Shown in pieces: positions 1 through 7,625 of a DNA stretch of 64,000 nt. The stretch's first letter is position 1; every line of letters starts with the position of its first letter. Origin of the DNA: Hymenobacter sp. DG01 (GTDB lineage: Bacteria > Bacteroidota > Bacteroidia > Cytophagales > Hymenobacteraceae); assembly GCF_006352025.1 (NCBI RefSeq), contig NZ_CP040936.1, positions 868,001 through 932,000 of the forward strand. The letters are read 5' to 3'. Position numbers and translations under genes: made by a program. The notes beneath the pieces are model-generated. The model searched no databases. It was not told where the DNA came from and worked only from the letters and a program-made list of their open reading frames with translations.

Positions 1-1416
1 CGACTTCTTCGCTACCCCGCCCAAGCCAATTACCTGCTTAATCGGAATGCCTTCCTGCTCGAAGCGCTCCACAATTTGCCTGGAGCCGTAGCAGATGGAC
101 TCGACCAAGGCCCGGAAAATCTGGGGGGCGGAGGTGCCCATAGTCAGGTTCATGAGGGCGCCTTTCAGGGCCTGGTTGGCGTCGGGCGTGCGGCGGCCGT
201 TCACCCAGTCCAGGGCCAGCACCTGCGATTCATCGGGATTCACGGCCTCGGCGGCCTTGTTCAGCTCGGCCATCATCTTGTCGCTCAGCTCCTCGCGCAG
301 GGCGGCTTGCTGCTCCGGGGTTAAGGCTGCGGACTGGGGTAGGAGGGTGCGCAGGGGCCACTCGATTACCCCGCGGAACCAGGCCAGCAGGTCGCCCACG
401 GCCGACTGCCCGGCTTCCAGGCCCAACATGCCGGGAATAACGGAGCCATCTACCTGCCCGCAGATGCCGGGTACCAGCTTGCCGCCTACCTCATCCATAG
501 GCGCTACCACAATGTCGCAGGTAGAAGTGCCCATTACTTTCACCATCGAATAGGCCTCGATTTCGCCCGCCACGGCGCCGGCGTGGGCATCGAACGAGCC
601 CACAGCTACCACCGTGTTGGTGGTCAGGCCCAGGCGCTGGGCCCATTCTTCGGAGAGGTGACCAGCCACTTCATCGGCGGTGTAGGTTTCCTCGAACAGC
701 CGCTCGCGTAGGCCCGCCAGTTTGGGCTCGAGCAGGGTTAGGAACTCTTCGGAGGGTAGGCCGCCCCAGCTCTCGTGCCACATGGCTTTGTGGCCGGCGG
801 CGCAACGGCTGCGCTTAAAGGTGTTCAGCTCGCCGCCGGTCAGCAGCAGGGTCAGCCAGTCGCAGTGCTCCATCCAGGAGTAGGCGGCCTGGGCCACGGC
901 CTCGTCCTCGCGCACAACGTGGGTTATCTTGGCCCAGAACCACTCCGAGGAATAGATGCCACCCTCAAACTGAGTGTAGTCGGGGCCGCCCCAGGTGCGG
1001 GCCTTCTGGTTGATTTCGGCAGCTTCGGGCAGGGCCGTGTGGTCCTTCCACAGCACGAACATGGCGTTCGGGTTGTCCTCGAAGCCGGGCTTGAGGGCCA
1101 AGGCTACCCCGTGCTCGTCCACTGGGCCAGGCGTGGAACCCGTGGTATCCACGGCCAGCCCCAGAATCTGGGCGGCGGGTACGTGCTGGGCCACCCGGCG
1201 CACGGTAGCTTCCAGGCCCTCAATATGGTCGAGGGGGTGCTGGCGGAACTGGTTTTTGGTGGCGTTGCAGTAGCGCTGCTCTTTCCAGCGGGCGTAGGGA
1301 TGCACGGCCTGGGCTATTTCCTGGCCGGTATGGGCATTCACCAGCACGGCCCGCACCGAATCGGTGCCATAGTCGATGCCGATGACGTAGGCTTCGGGGG
1401 AGGTAGGGTTTTCCAC
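1..1416 (-). CDS. araB: Ribulokinase, C-terminal end cut by window edge
   Basis: FGGY-family sugar kinase that phosphorylates L-ribulose to L-ribulose 5-phosphate in cytoplasmic L-arabinose catabolism. About 472 codons are present. The phosphate-binding motif GIDYGTDSVR lies at residues 13-22 and the C-terminal nucleotide-binding motif GLGGVAKKS is at the window edge. Known ribulokinases are about 560 residues, so roughly 90 residues lie outside. The frame has no ATG near its 5' end; GTG at 1416 is the best start because the conserved kinase motif follows within 13 residues. It lies downstream of the aldose 1-epimerase gene. The isomerase (AraA) and 4-epimerase (AraD) expected for the pathway are not in the window and may follow to the left. 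Confidence 0.93.
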   Translation of the reverse strand, partial: MENPTSPEAYVIGIDYGTDSVRAVLVNAHTGQEIAQAVHPYARWKEQRYCNATKNQFRQHPLDHIEGLEATVRRVAQHVPAAQILGLAVDTTGSTPGPVDEHGVALALKPGFEDNPNAMFVLWKDHTALPEAAEINQKARTWGGPDYTQFEGGIYSSEWFWAKITHVVREDEAVAQAAYSWMEHCDWLTLLLTGGELNTFKRSRCAAGHKAMWHESWGGLPSEEFLTLLEPKLAGLRERLFEETYTADEVAGHLSEEWAQRLGLTTNTVVAVGSFDAHAGAVAGEIEAYSMVKVMGTSTCDIVVAPMDEVGGKLVPGICGQVDGSVIPGMLGLEAGQSAVGDLLAWFRGVIEWPLRTLLPQSAALTPEQQAALREELSDKMMAELNKAAEAVNPDESQVLALDWVNGRRTPDANQALKGALMNLTMGTSAPQIFRALVESICYGSRQIVERFEQEGIPIKQVIGLGGVAKKS

Positions 1417-1431
1417 GGGGAAAGGTAATGG

Positions 1432-1595
1432 GGTGATGAGGTAAACTGGAATGAGGTAAGGTGATGGGTGATGAGGTGAACCGTAATGAGGTAATGAAGA
1501 ATAGAGAGTAATAAGTCAACCGAAGCAACCTATCACGCAGATCTTTAGGTATAATCTGGTGTCTTCATCACCTCATTACGATTCACCCCATTACC
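1432..1595. repeat. Imperfect inverted and direct repeats after the epimerase gene
   Basis: Positions 1467-1500 and 1562-1595 form an inverted repeat matching at 30 of 34 positions, with a 61-nt loop. A diverged direct copy of the same unit, with core GATGAGGT and AATGAGGTAA, occupies about 1432-1465. The second arm ends just before the epimerase stop codon. There is no T-run, so it looks more like a dispersed intergenic element than a classical terminator. Confidence 0.6.
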
Positions 1596-1598
1596 TCC

Positions 1599-2804
1599 TC
1601 ACTTTTTAACGCCAAACGTGTAGATGGTCGTGGATTGCAGCGTTTGGCCCGGCTTCAGGATGGTGCTCGGAAACTTGGGCTGGTTGGGCGAGTCGGGGAA
1701 GTGCTGGGTTTCCATGCAGAAGCCCGCGTGCTTGCCGTACACGGTGCCGCCTTTACCCTTCAGGGTGCCATCGAGGAAGTTGCCGGTGTAGAATTGCAGG
1801 CCGGGCTCGGTGGTTTGCACCGTCATGGTGCGGCCGGTGGTGGGCTCATACACCGTGGCAGCCGTGTGCAGGCCGCTGGCCTGGTTGAGAATCCAGTTGT
1901 GGTCGTAGCCGCCGGGCACCTGCCCAATCCGCTCGCCAATGGTATGGGGAGTAGTAAAATCAAACGGTGTGCCTTTCACGGGGCGCAGCTCGCCGGTCGG
2001 GATGAGGCCGGCATCTACCACGTTGTAGCGGTCGGCGGCAATGGTTACCTCGTGGCCCAGCACATCCTTGGTCTGGCCCAGGCCCAGGTTGAAGTAGGCA
2101 TGGTTGGTGAGGTTGACGGGGGTAGCCTTGTCGGTGGTGGCCGAGTAGCTGATTTTCAGGGCGTCGTCAGCGGTTAGCGTGTACACCACCGTTACGTTGA
2201 GGTTGCCAGGGTAGCCCTCTTCGCCGTCTTTGCTGAGGTAGGTGAGCGTGAGGGTCTGGCCCTCGGCGGAAGTGCCGGGCTGGGCCTGCCACACTACCTT
2301 GTCGAAACCTTTTTTACCGCCGTGCAGGGTGTTTTCGCCGTTGTTTTTGGCCAGCGTGTACTCCTTGCCATCCAGGGTGAACTTGCCGCCCTTGATGCGG
2401 TTGCCGTACCGCCCGATCAGGGCCCCGAAGTAGGGCCCCGACTTCAGAAATTCCGAACTCTGGTAGCCGCTCACGTTGTCGAAGCCCAGCACCACGTCGC
2501 CTGGCTTGCCGCTTTTGTCGGGCACCAGCAGGCTCGTGATGGTGCCGCCGTAGTTGGTGATGCTCACCTTCAGGCCGTGGGCGTTGGTGAGGGTATAAAG
2601 CTGCACCTCGGCGCCGTCCTGGGTTTTGCCGAAGGAAGCGGTGGTAGGCGCGGCCGGATTGGCGGCGGAGGCCAGGGTAGTATCAGCGGTGGCAGCAGAG
2701 CCGGTGGCGGTCTGCTCCGTGGAAGCAGATGGCTGGCAGCCGGCAAAAGTCAGCAGACCTGCCACACTGGTCGTTACCAAGGCAGCGCGGTTAAATTTTG
2801 TCAT
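1599..2804 (-). CDS. galM: Aldose 1-epimerase (mutarotase), predicted lipoprotein
   Basis: Interconverts the alpha and beta anomers of aldoses, here probably L-arabinose released by the arabinan-degrading enzymes. The protein is 401 residues. It begins with a lipoprotein signal (lipobox LTFAGC, Cys23) followed by an Ala/Thr-rich linker, so it should be anchored in the periplasm or outer membrane. Family motifs are GRYGNRI, NTLHGG, the catalytic histidine in NLTNHAYFNL, GYDHNW, and the catalytic glutamate in GFCMETQHFPDSPN. The frame is open up to 2966, but ATG 2804 gives a proper signal peptide. A LacI-type operator (3016-3029) lies 212 nt upstream of this start. Ribulokinase follows and could be cotranscribed. 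Confidence 0.93.
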   Translation of the reverse strand: MTKFNRAALVTTSVAGLLTFAGCQPSASTEQTATGSAATADTTLASAANPAAPTTASFGKTQDGAEVQLYTLTNAHGLKVSITNYGGTITSLLVPDKSGKPGDVVLGFDNVSGYQSSEFLKSGPYFGALIGRYGNRIKGGKFTLDGKEYTLAKNNGENTLHGGKKGFDKVVWQAQPGTSAEGQTLTLTYLSKDGEEGYPGNLNVTVVYTLTADDALKISYSATTDKATPVNLTNHAYFNLGLGQTKDVLGHEVTIAADRYNVVDAGLIPTGELRPVKGTPFDFTTPHTIGERIGQVPGGYDHNWILNQASGLHTAATVYEPTTGRTMTVQTTEPGLQFYTGNFLDGTLKGKGGTVYGKHAGFCMETQHFPDSPNQPKFPSTILKPGQTLQSTTIYTFGVKK

Positions 2805-3015
2805 AGAAAGGAAGAGAAAGGCGTAGAGTGAAGAGAGGCAAGAAGGCGGCTTCAGCCGTGTACGATTGGGGTAGTTAATGGATTGTGTAATGCAGGAATC
2901 AGGATATCTGTCTGAAGGAAAGAGGCTTGTGGAGCAAACGCTTAGCCCACCTGACTCCATCTTCAAAACACCAAGCGCTTATAGCCATGTAAAGTAGAAA
3001 ATCCTTTCTGATATG

Positions 3016-3029
3016 CACAATCGTTTGTG
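3016..3029. promoter_or_regulatory. LacI-type operator, site A
   Basis: CACAATCGTTTGTG: arms CACAA and TTGTG around TCGT. It lies upstream of the epimerase-ribulokinase genes and downstream of a GH43 gene, and matches six other sites in the locus. It is assigned to the LacI regulator at 20563 by inference. Confidence 0.8.
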
Positions 3030-3092
3030 TTGTTTTGTAGGCCCCGTTGCACCCTTGTTGACTTAAAAACGTCAATATCTCCTTCTCTTGAT

Positions 3093-4796
3093 CTAGAGCA
3101 CCGAAAGCTTTTGGGTAAAGGACCCATCAGCCCGGCGCACCTGCACCAGATACAGGCCCGGCCGCAGGTTGGCATTCACGCGCAGGGTAGGAAGCGGCTT
3201 GATAAACTCGCGGCGGTACACTACGGCCCCCGCCTGATTTACAACCTCCACATAGGTAGCCTGCGGGGTCAGCTGGGAGCCAAAGTCAATGGTAAACCCT
3301 TCCGAGGAAGCCGGCACGGGATAAACGCGCACCCCCTGCAGCCGGGCCGCCGCAGAGGCTGCCAGCGGTCCACTCGCGGCCGGGGTCAGGGTCCAATGCT
3401 GGCAGGCGCAGCCGTTGTAGTCCCAGAGGCCCAGCTGCTGCCCGGCAACCTGTGAGGCGTTGGGTACTTCCACTACCCGGTTGCCATTGGCCGAAGCCAG
3501 CACCAGCGAGCCATCGGCGGTGCGGTCGATGCGGAAGCGCTGGCAGGGTGCGCCGCTGTAGGCAAACAGTTGAAGCTTGGCCCCGGCATCCGGCGAGCAG
3601 CCCGCTACGTCGGCGGCCAGGCCGCCCAGAGCGTTGGTAATTTTGTATTCACCGTCGCCCAAGGGCACAAAATCCCAGCGCTGGCAGTCCAGGCCGGCGG
3701 GAGTGCCCTGGGCAATCATCTGGCCCGATACGCCCGTGCAGCCCCAGGCATCCCACACCAGGTTACTGTTGCTGCTTTTTATTTCATAGCGGCCGGCCGC
3801 TACCCAGTCGCGGGTCACGGAGGGCCAACCGGCAGCCGTCCACGTCAACTTGGCCAGGCCCAGCTTAGGGGCGCCGTTGTCGTCGCCATCATAATAGTGG
3901 TGGGAGAAATAGCTCACGCCGCCTTCCTCAAAAATGCCCGCGTGGCCCGGCCCGATGTAGCGGCCACCGCTGCCCAGCACCAGGGTACCGCCCCCGGTGT
4001 TCAAATCAACCCCATCTTGATCCATAAACGGCCCACTTGGGGAAGCCGAGCGGCCCACCAGAATATGGTAGGTGCTGTTGATGCCGTTGCAGCAGCTGCC
4101 TCGGTTGATAAACAGATAGTAAAAGCTGCCGCGCTTGGTTAAGTAGGCTGCCTCTACGTTGCCGTTGGCTACCGTAATCTGCTGGGTAGAAGCCCCGCTG
4201 AGGGGCTTGCCGGTGGTTGGGTTCAGTTGCAGCGTCCGGATGCCGCCGAAAAATGATCCGTAGGTAAACCATACGTCGTTGTTGGTGTCCCGAAACACGG
4301 CCGGGTCAATGGCGTTGGCGCTACTGCCGGCGTTGGAAGAAACCACCTCGCCCTGGTCTTCCCACTTGTAGTTGGGGCTGGTGGGGTCCAGGGTCACGTT
4401 GGTGGCTACCCCCATAGCTGATACTTTGGAGCCGAACGTGGAGCAGGAGTAGTACAGGTAATACTTGCCGTTCATGTAAATACACTCGGGCGCCCAGAAG
4501 TTGCCCGTAAAGCCCGGCACTTTGGTATTGATCCAGGCCGGGTAGGCGTTATTGACGAACACAGCCCGGGGCCCCGGTGTCCAGTTCACCAAGTCCGTGG
4601 AGTACATGCTATAGATGCCCTGGCCGGTGGCAAAAATCCAGTATTTGTTGCCTTCCTTCACAATGGTGGAAGGATCGTGCACGCCGGTCAGGCCCTGCAG
4701 GGCGTAGGCCTGGGGCCGGGCCCCGGCCAGCAGTAGCAGCAGCGCGCTCAGCCGCAGCAGGTAGCGCACGCGAGTGGAGAGTAGGGGTGCAAGCAT
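3093..4796 (-). CDS. GH43 endo-arabinanase with ricin-type lectin domain and T9SS sorting domain
   Basis: Secreted three-part enzyme of 567 residues. A signal peptide (about 1-32) is followed by a GH43 five-bladed propeller (about 35-330) with the acidic triad visible as D41 (GVHDPS), D164 (NAIDPAVFRD) and E215 (GNVEAAYL). A ricin-type beta-trefoil (CBM13-like, about 333-470) has repeated CQ-W and CQRF elements. The C-terminal domain (about 490-567) contains VYPVPAS and GLYLVQV, typical of type A sorting by the type IX secretion system. Propeller features such as FWAPE and the GGTLVLG segment resemble arabinan endo-1,5-alpha-L-arabinosidases. It is likely at the end of the susC-susD-GH43-GH43 operon. 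Exact linkage specificity is inferred. Confidence 0.9.
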   Translation of the reverse strand: MLAPLLSTRVRYLLRLSALLLLLAGARPQAYALQGLTGVHDPSTIVKEGNKYWIFATGQGIYSMYSTDLVNWTPGPRAVFVNNAYPAWINTKVPGFTGNFWAPECIYMNGKYYLYYSCSTFGSKVSAMGVATNVTLDPTSPNYKWEDQGEVVSSNAGSSANAIDPAVFRDTNNDVWFTYGSFFGGIRTLQLNPTTGKPLSGASTQQITVANGNVEAAYLTKRGSFYYLFINRGSCCNGINSTYHILVGRSASPSGPFMDQDGVDLNTGGGTLVLGSGGRYIGPGHAGIFEEGGVSYFSHHYYDGDDNGAPKLGLAKLTWTAAGWPSVTRDWVAAGRYEIKSSNSNLVWDAWGCTGVSGQMIAQGTPAGLDCQRWDFVPLGDGEYKITNALGGLAADVAGCSPDAGAKLQLFAYSGAPCQRFRIDRTADGSLVLASANGNRVVEVPNASQVAGQQLGLWDYNGCACQHWTLTPAASGPLAASAAARLQGVRVYPVPASSEGFTIDFGSQLTPQATYVEVVNQAGAVVYRREFIKPLPTLRVNANLRPGLYLVQVRRADGSFTQKLSVL

Positions 4797-4846
4797 GATA
4801 GGAAGTAGTAGGAGGAGAAAACAAATAAGGTCCCGGCTCGCGGCGG

Positions 4847-5923
4847 CTATTCGCCGCCGGGCCGGGGTAGGGCGGCGTTAATGGCAACGGGCGTTCCGAA
4901 GTTGGGGGTACCATCGGCGTTCCAGGTGAATTTCTGCATCCGCGGGTTGCGCTTCTCCACGCAGCCTTCGTTGGGGTTGGAGTTGGCGTGGTAGAGAATC
5001 CAGTCTTCCTGCCCGTCCTTCGACTTAAAAAAGGAGTTGTGCCCCGTGGCGTAGGCCCGGCCGGCCGGGTTCTGCCCGAACACCGGGGTAGTGGACTTGG
5101 TCCAGGACGCGGGGAGCAGGGGGTCGGCGGTAGCGGAGGCCGTGAGCAGCCCCAGGGCGTACTGGTCGGTGCCGCAGAAGCTGGCCGAGTACACCAGAAA
5201 GATTTTGCCGCCGTGCTTCAGTATTTCCGGGCCTTCGTTCACGCCGAAGCCATTAGCTTCCCAGCTGAACTCGGGGTGGGAAAGCTCCACCCGTGGCCCG
5301 GTCAGGGTCCAGGGGTTGCTCATCTGGGAGATATAGAGGCGCTGCACGCCGTCCAAGCCGTTGTGACCCGACCAGATGAAATAGCGCTTGCCGTTCTGCT
5401 CCAGCACCGTGCCGTCAATAGCCCAGTGGTCTTCCGGCGAGCTGAACAGGCGGCCCTTGTCCACCCAGGTGCCGGTGGTGGGGTCTGCTGCATCGTTTTC
5501 CAGCACCCAGGTGCGCTGCTGCCCCAGGTCGGTGCCAGCCGGGCCGGCCGAGTAATAGATATACCACTTGCCATCCAGAAAGTACAATTCCGGGGCCCAC
5601 AGGTTGCCTGCGGCGTTGCCCGAGCCGGGCGGCGTCCAGGCCACCACACTGGACGTAGAGCCTAACTCCGACATTCGGGCGGTTTTCCAAATGCGCAGGT
5701 TGGTGTTGGTGGTGTGCATATAGTAGTAGTAGCCGTCCTTCTGATACACCCACGGGTCGGGCCCGGAGGCCATTAAGGGGTTCGTGAAGGTGGAGCCCGC
5801 CGGTGGGGTAACTACGGGCGGCGCAGGCGCCACGGTAGCCTTGCCACCGTCCTGGCAACTTAGCAGCGCCAGCAGCCCCAGAGCCGGCAAGTAGCGGCGT
5901 AATGCTCCAGCGTATCGGTTCAT
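4847..5923 (-). CDS. GH43 lipoprotein, exo-arabinofuranosidase-like
   Basis: Surface or periplasmic glycosidase of 358 residues that likely trims arabinose from arabino-oligosaccharides. A lipobox LLALLSC (Cys23) is followed by a Pro/Ala-rich linker and a GH43 propeller from about residue 45. Candidate catalytic residues are D56 (GPDPW), D170 (WAIDGTVL) and E230 (NEGPEIL). Short sequence motifs separate it from the endo-arabinanase next door: it has WAPELYFLDGKWYIYYSA and NPRMQKF. It lies 117 nt after susD, with a stem-loop between them, and 50 nt before the next GH43. Subfamily cannot be fixed by eye. Confidence 0.87.
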   Translation of the reverse strand: MNRYAGALRRYLPALGLLALLSCQDGGKATVAPAPPVVTPPAGSTFTNPLMASGPDPWVYQKDGYYYYMHTTNTNLRIWKTARMSELGSTSSVVAWTPPGSGNAAGNLWAPELYFLDGKWYIYYSAGPAGTDLGQQRTWVLENDAADPTTGTWVDKGRLFSSPEDHWAIDGTVLEQNGKRYFIWSGHNGLDGVQRLYISQMSNPWTLTGPRVELSHPEFSWEANGFGVNEGPEILKHGGKIFLVYSASFCGTDQYALGLLTASATADPLLPASWTKSTTPVFGQNPAGRAYATGHNSFFKSKDGQEDWILYHANSNPNEGCVEKRNPRMQKFTWNADGTPNFGTPVAINAALPRPGGE

Positions 5924-5973
5924 GACAGCATCAAACAGGAGTACAGGAAAAGACCACGAACTTTCCAGAAACC

Positions 5974-6008
5974 AACAGCCGCTCCAAGCAGGGCCCAGAG
6001 CGGCTGTT
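5974..6008 (-). terminator. Stem-loop between susD and GH43
   Basis: Perfect 11-bp arms AACAGCCGCTC (5974-5984) and GAGCGGCTGTT (5998-6008) with a 13-nt loop, just past the susD stop codon. The downstream T content on the minus strand is weak, so partial termination or 3'-end stabilisation of susCD mRNA is more likely than full termination. Confidence 0.6.
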
Positions 6009-6039
6009 TATGGTTTTCGTTCAGGCAAACACAGGGACC

Positions 6040-7566
6040 TTAGTACCCGGGGTTCTGCTTGATGTTGGGGTCAATGGCCAGGTCGCGGCGCGGAATGGGC
6101 AGCAGCTTCGAGACGCCCAGGCGGAAGTTGGTAAAGTCAGGGTCCCGGGCTTTCAGCTCGTCAATACCAGCCTGGTTGTCCAGCAGCTGCCAGCGCAGAA
6201 TGTCAAACCAGCGGGTGCCTTCCCCGGCCAGCTCCTTGGCCCGCTCACTGCGGATCAGCAGGCGCAGGGCGTTTTGGGTGAACGTACCCGTGAGCGGAGC
6301 CAGGCCCACGCGGGCCCGCACCCGGTTTACCAGGGGTAGGGCGTTGCCCATCTGGCCCAGCTCCGTCAGGGCTTCGGCCTGCATCAGCAGTACGTCAGCG
6401 TAGCGGATAACGCGGTGGTTGATGCCGGAGGTAAAGTTCTCATCCACGCGCGTGCGGTCATTGAGATACTTGCGCCAGTATTGCTGGTTAGGGTTCCAGT
6501 TCCACTGGGCAAAGGTTTTGCCGTAGAAGCGGTCGGGGTTGCCGGCATGAATGATGCTGATGTCGCGGCGGGGGTCAATGAGGTGGCGGGTGGTGCTACC
6601 AGGGGCCAGGGCTACCGTCGAGTCCTTGTACTCATCCAGCAGCCAGCGGCGGGGCTGCACGTCGGCGTAGGTGGGGCCGGGAGGGCCAAAGAAGTTGGGC
6701 CGGTCGTGGCTTTCCGAGGCTGAAGCATTGTCCTGGCCCTGCCCTACTTCCAGCACCGCCCCGGTGAACTGGACCTCAAACAGCGACTCGCGGTTGTTTT
6801 CGTTGGCGTCCGTGAAGTTGTCGAGGTAGTTCGACACCAGGTCGTACTGGTTGCTGGCCGCTATCTGGGTGAACAGGGCCGAGGCCTCCGACCATTTGCG
6901 TTGCTGCATGTATACCTTGGCCAGCAGGGCCTGGGCGGCGCCCTTGGTTACCCGGCCCTTGTCGGCGTCGCCGTAGGAAAGGGGCAGGTCCGGAATGGTC
7001 GCCTGCAGCTCTGCAATAATGAATTCTTCGGCCTGGGCCTGGGTGGCCTGCGGAGCCCGCGTGGCTACGGTAGGCTCCACCGTAATCAGGGGCACGTTGC
7101 CGAAAAAGTAGGCCAGATCGAAATACGACAGGGCCCGCACAAACCGGGCTTCCGCCACCAAGCGCTTCTTCAGAGTCTCGTCCATCTGAATCTCCGGCAC
7201 GTGGGTTATCACCTGGTTGGTCCGATAAATCGTGCGGTAGTAGTCATTCCAGGCAAACGAGGAGATGAAAAAGTCCACGTCAGGCTGAATGAAGCGGGTG
7301 AAGTCGGCCAGGGCTACGAAGGGGCTTTGGCTGAACGACTCGTCGGAGCGGTGGGCCATGAAGTGCCAGCTGCGGTAGTAGCAGGCAAACTGCTGCAGGC
7401 CTGAGTAGCAGGCGTACACGCCCTTAATGGCATCATCCTGCGTTTTCCAGAACTGGTCCGTGGTGGGGGCGTTGGGGTTGGCCTGATCCAGCAGATCCTT
7501 CTCGCAGGCCGTGGTCAGGAACAGACCGCCGGCAAGCAAAAGAGTAGCGAGAGTATTGGTTTTCAT
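6040..7566 (-). CDS. susD: SusD/RagB-family glycan-binding lipoprotein
   Basis: Outer-membrane surface lipoprotein that captures glycan and hands it to its SusC partner. It is 508 residues, a usual family length. The lipobox LTTAC gives Cys21, and the start ATG 7566 precedes a normal signal. The N-terminal helical region (about 25-330) has the TPR-like SusD pattern, including AEARFVRALSYFDLAYFFG. The C-terminal part contains YRYADVLLM-like (VIRYADVLLMQAEAL) and RWFDILRW, both typical of RagB/SusD. It sits 59 nt downstream of susC. Gene name is used in the generic sense; the likely substrate is arabinan or arabinoxylan fragments because of the surrounding GH43 and GH51 genes. Confidence 0.95.
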   Translation of the reverse strand: MKTNTLATLLLAGGLFLTTACEKDLLDQANPNAPTTDQFWKTQDDAIKGVYACYSGLQQFACYYRSWHFMAHRSDESFSQSPFVALADFTRFIQPDVDFFISSFAWNDYYRTIYRTNQVITHVPEIQMDETLKKRLVAEARFVRALSYFDLAYFFGNVPLITVEPTVATRAPQATQAQAEEFIIAELQATIPDLPLSYGDADKGRVTKGAAQALLAKVYMQQRKWSEASALFTQIAASNQYDLVSNYLDNFTDANENNRESLFEVQFTGAVLEVGQGQDNASASESHDRPNFFGPPGPTYADVQPRRWLLDEYKDSTVALAPGSTTRHLIDPRRDISIIHAGNPDRFYGKTFAQWNWNPNQQYWRKYLNDRTRVDENFTSGINHRVIRYADVLLMQAEALTELGQMGNALPLVNRVRARVGLAPLTGTFTQNALRLLIRSERAKELAGEGTRWFDILRWQLLDNQAGIDELKARDPDFTNFRLGVSKLLPIPRRDLAIDPNIKQNPGY

Positions 7567-7625
7567 TTAGGTAGAAAAAACGGTGGGAAGAGGGGCGGAG
7601 CCGGGGAGCCCGCGCCCGACACGAG

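Noticed and set aside
2805..2966. Longer start for the aldose 1-epimerase
   Set aside because: The extra 54 residues have no signal-peptide or family character; ATG 2804 gives a clean lipoprotein signal.
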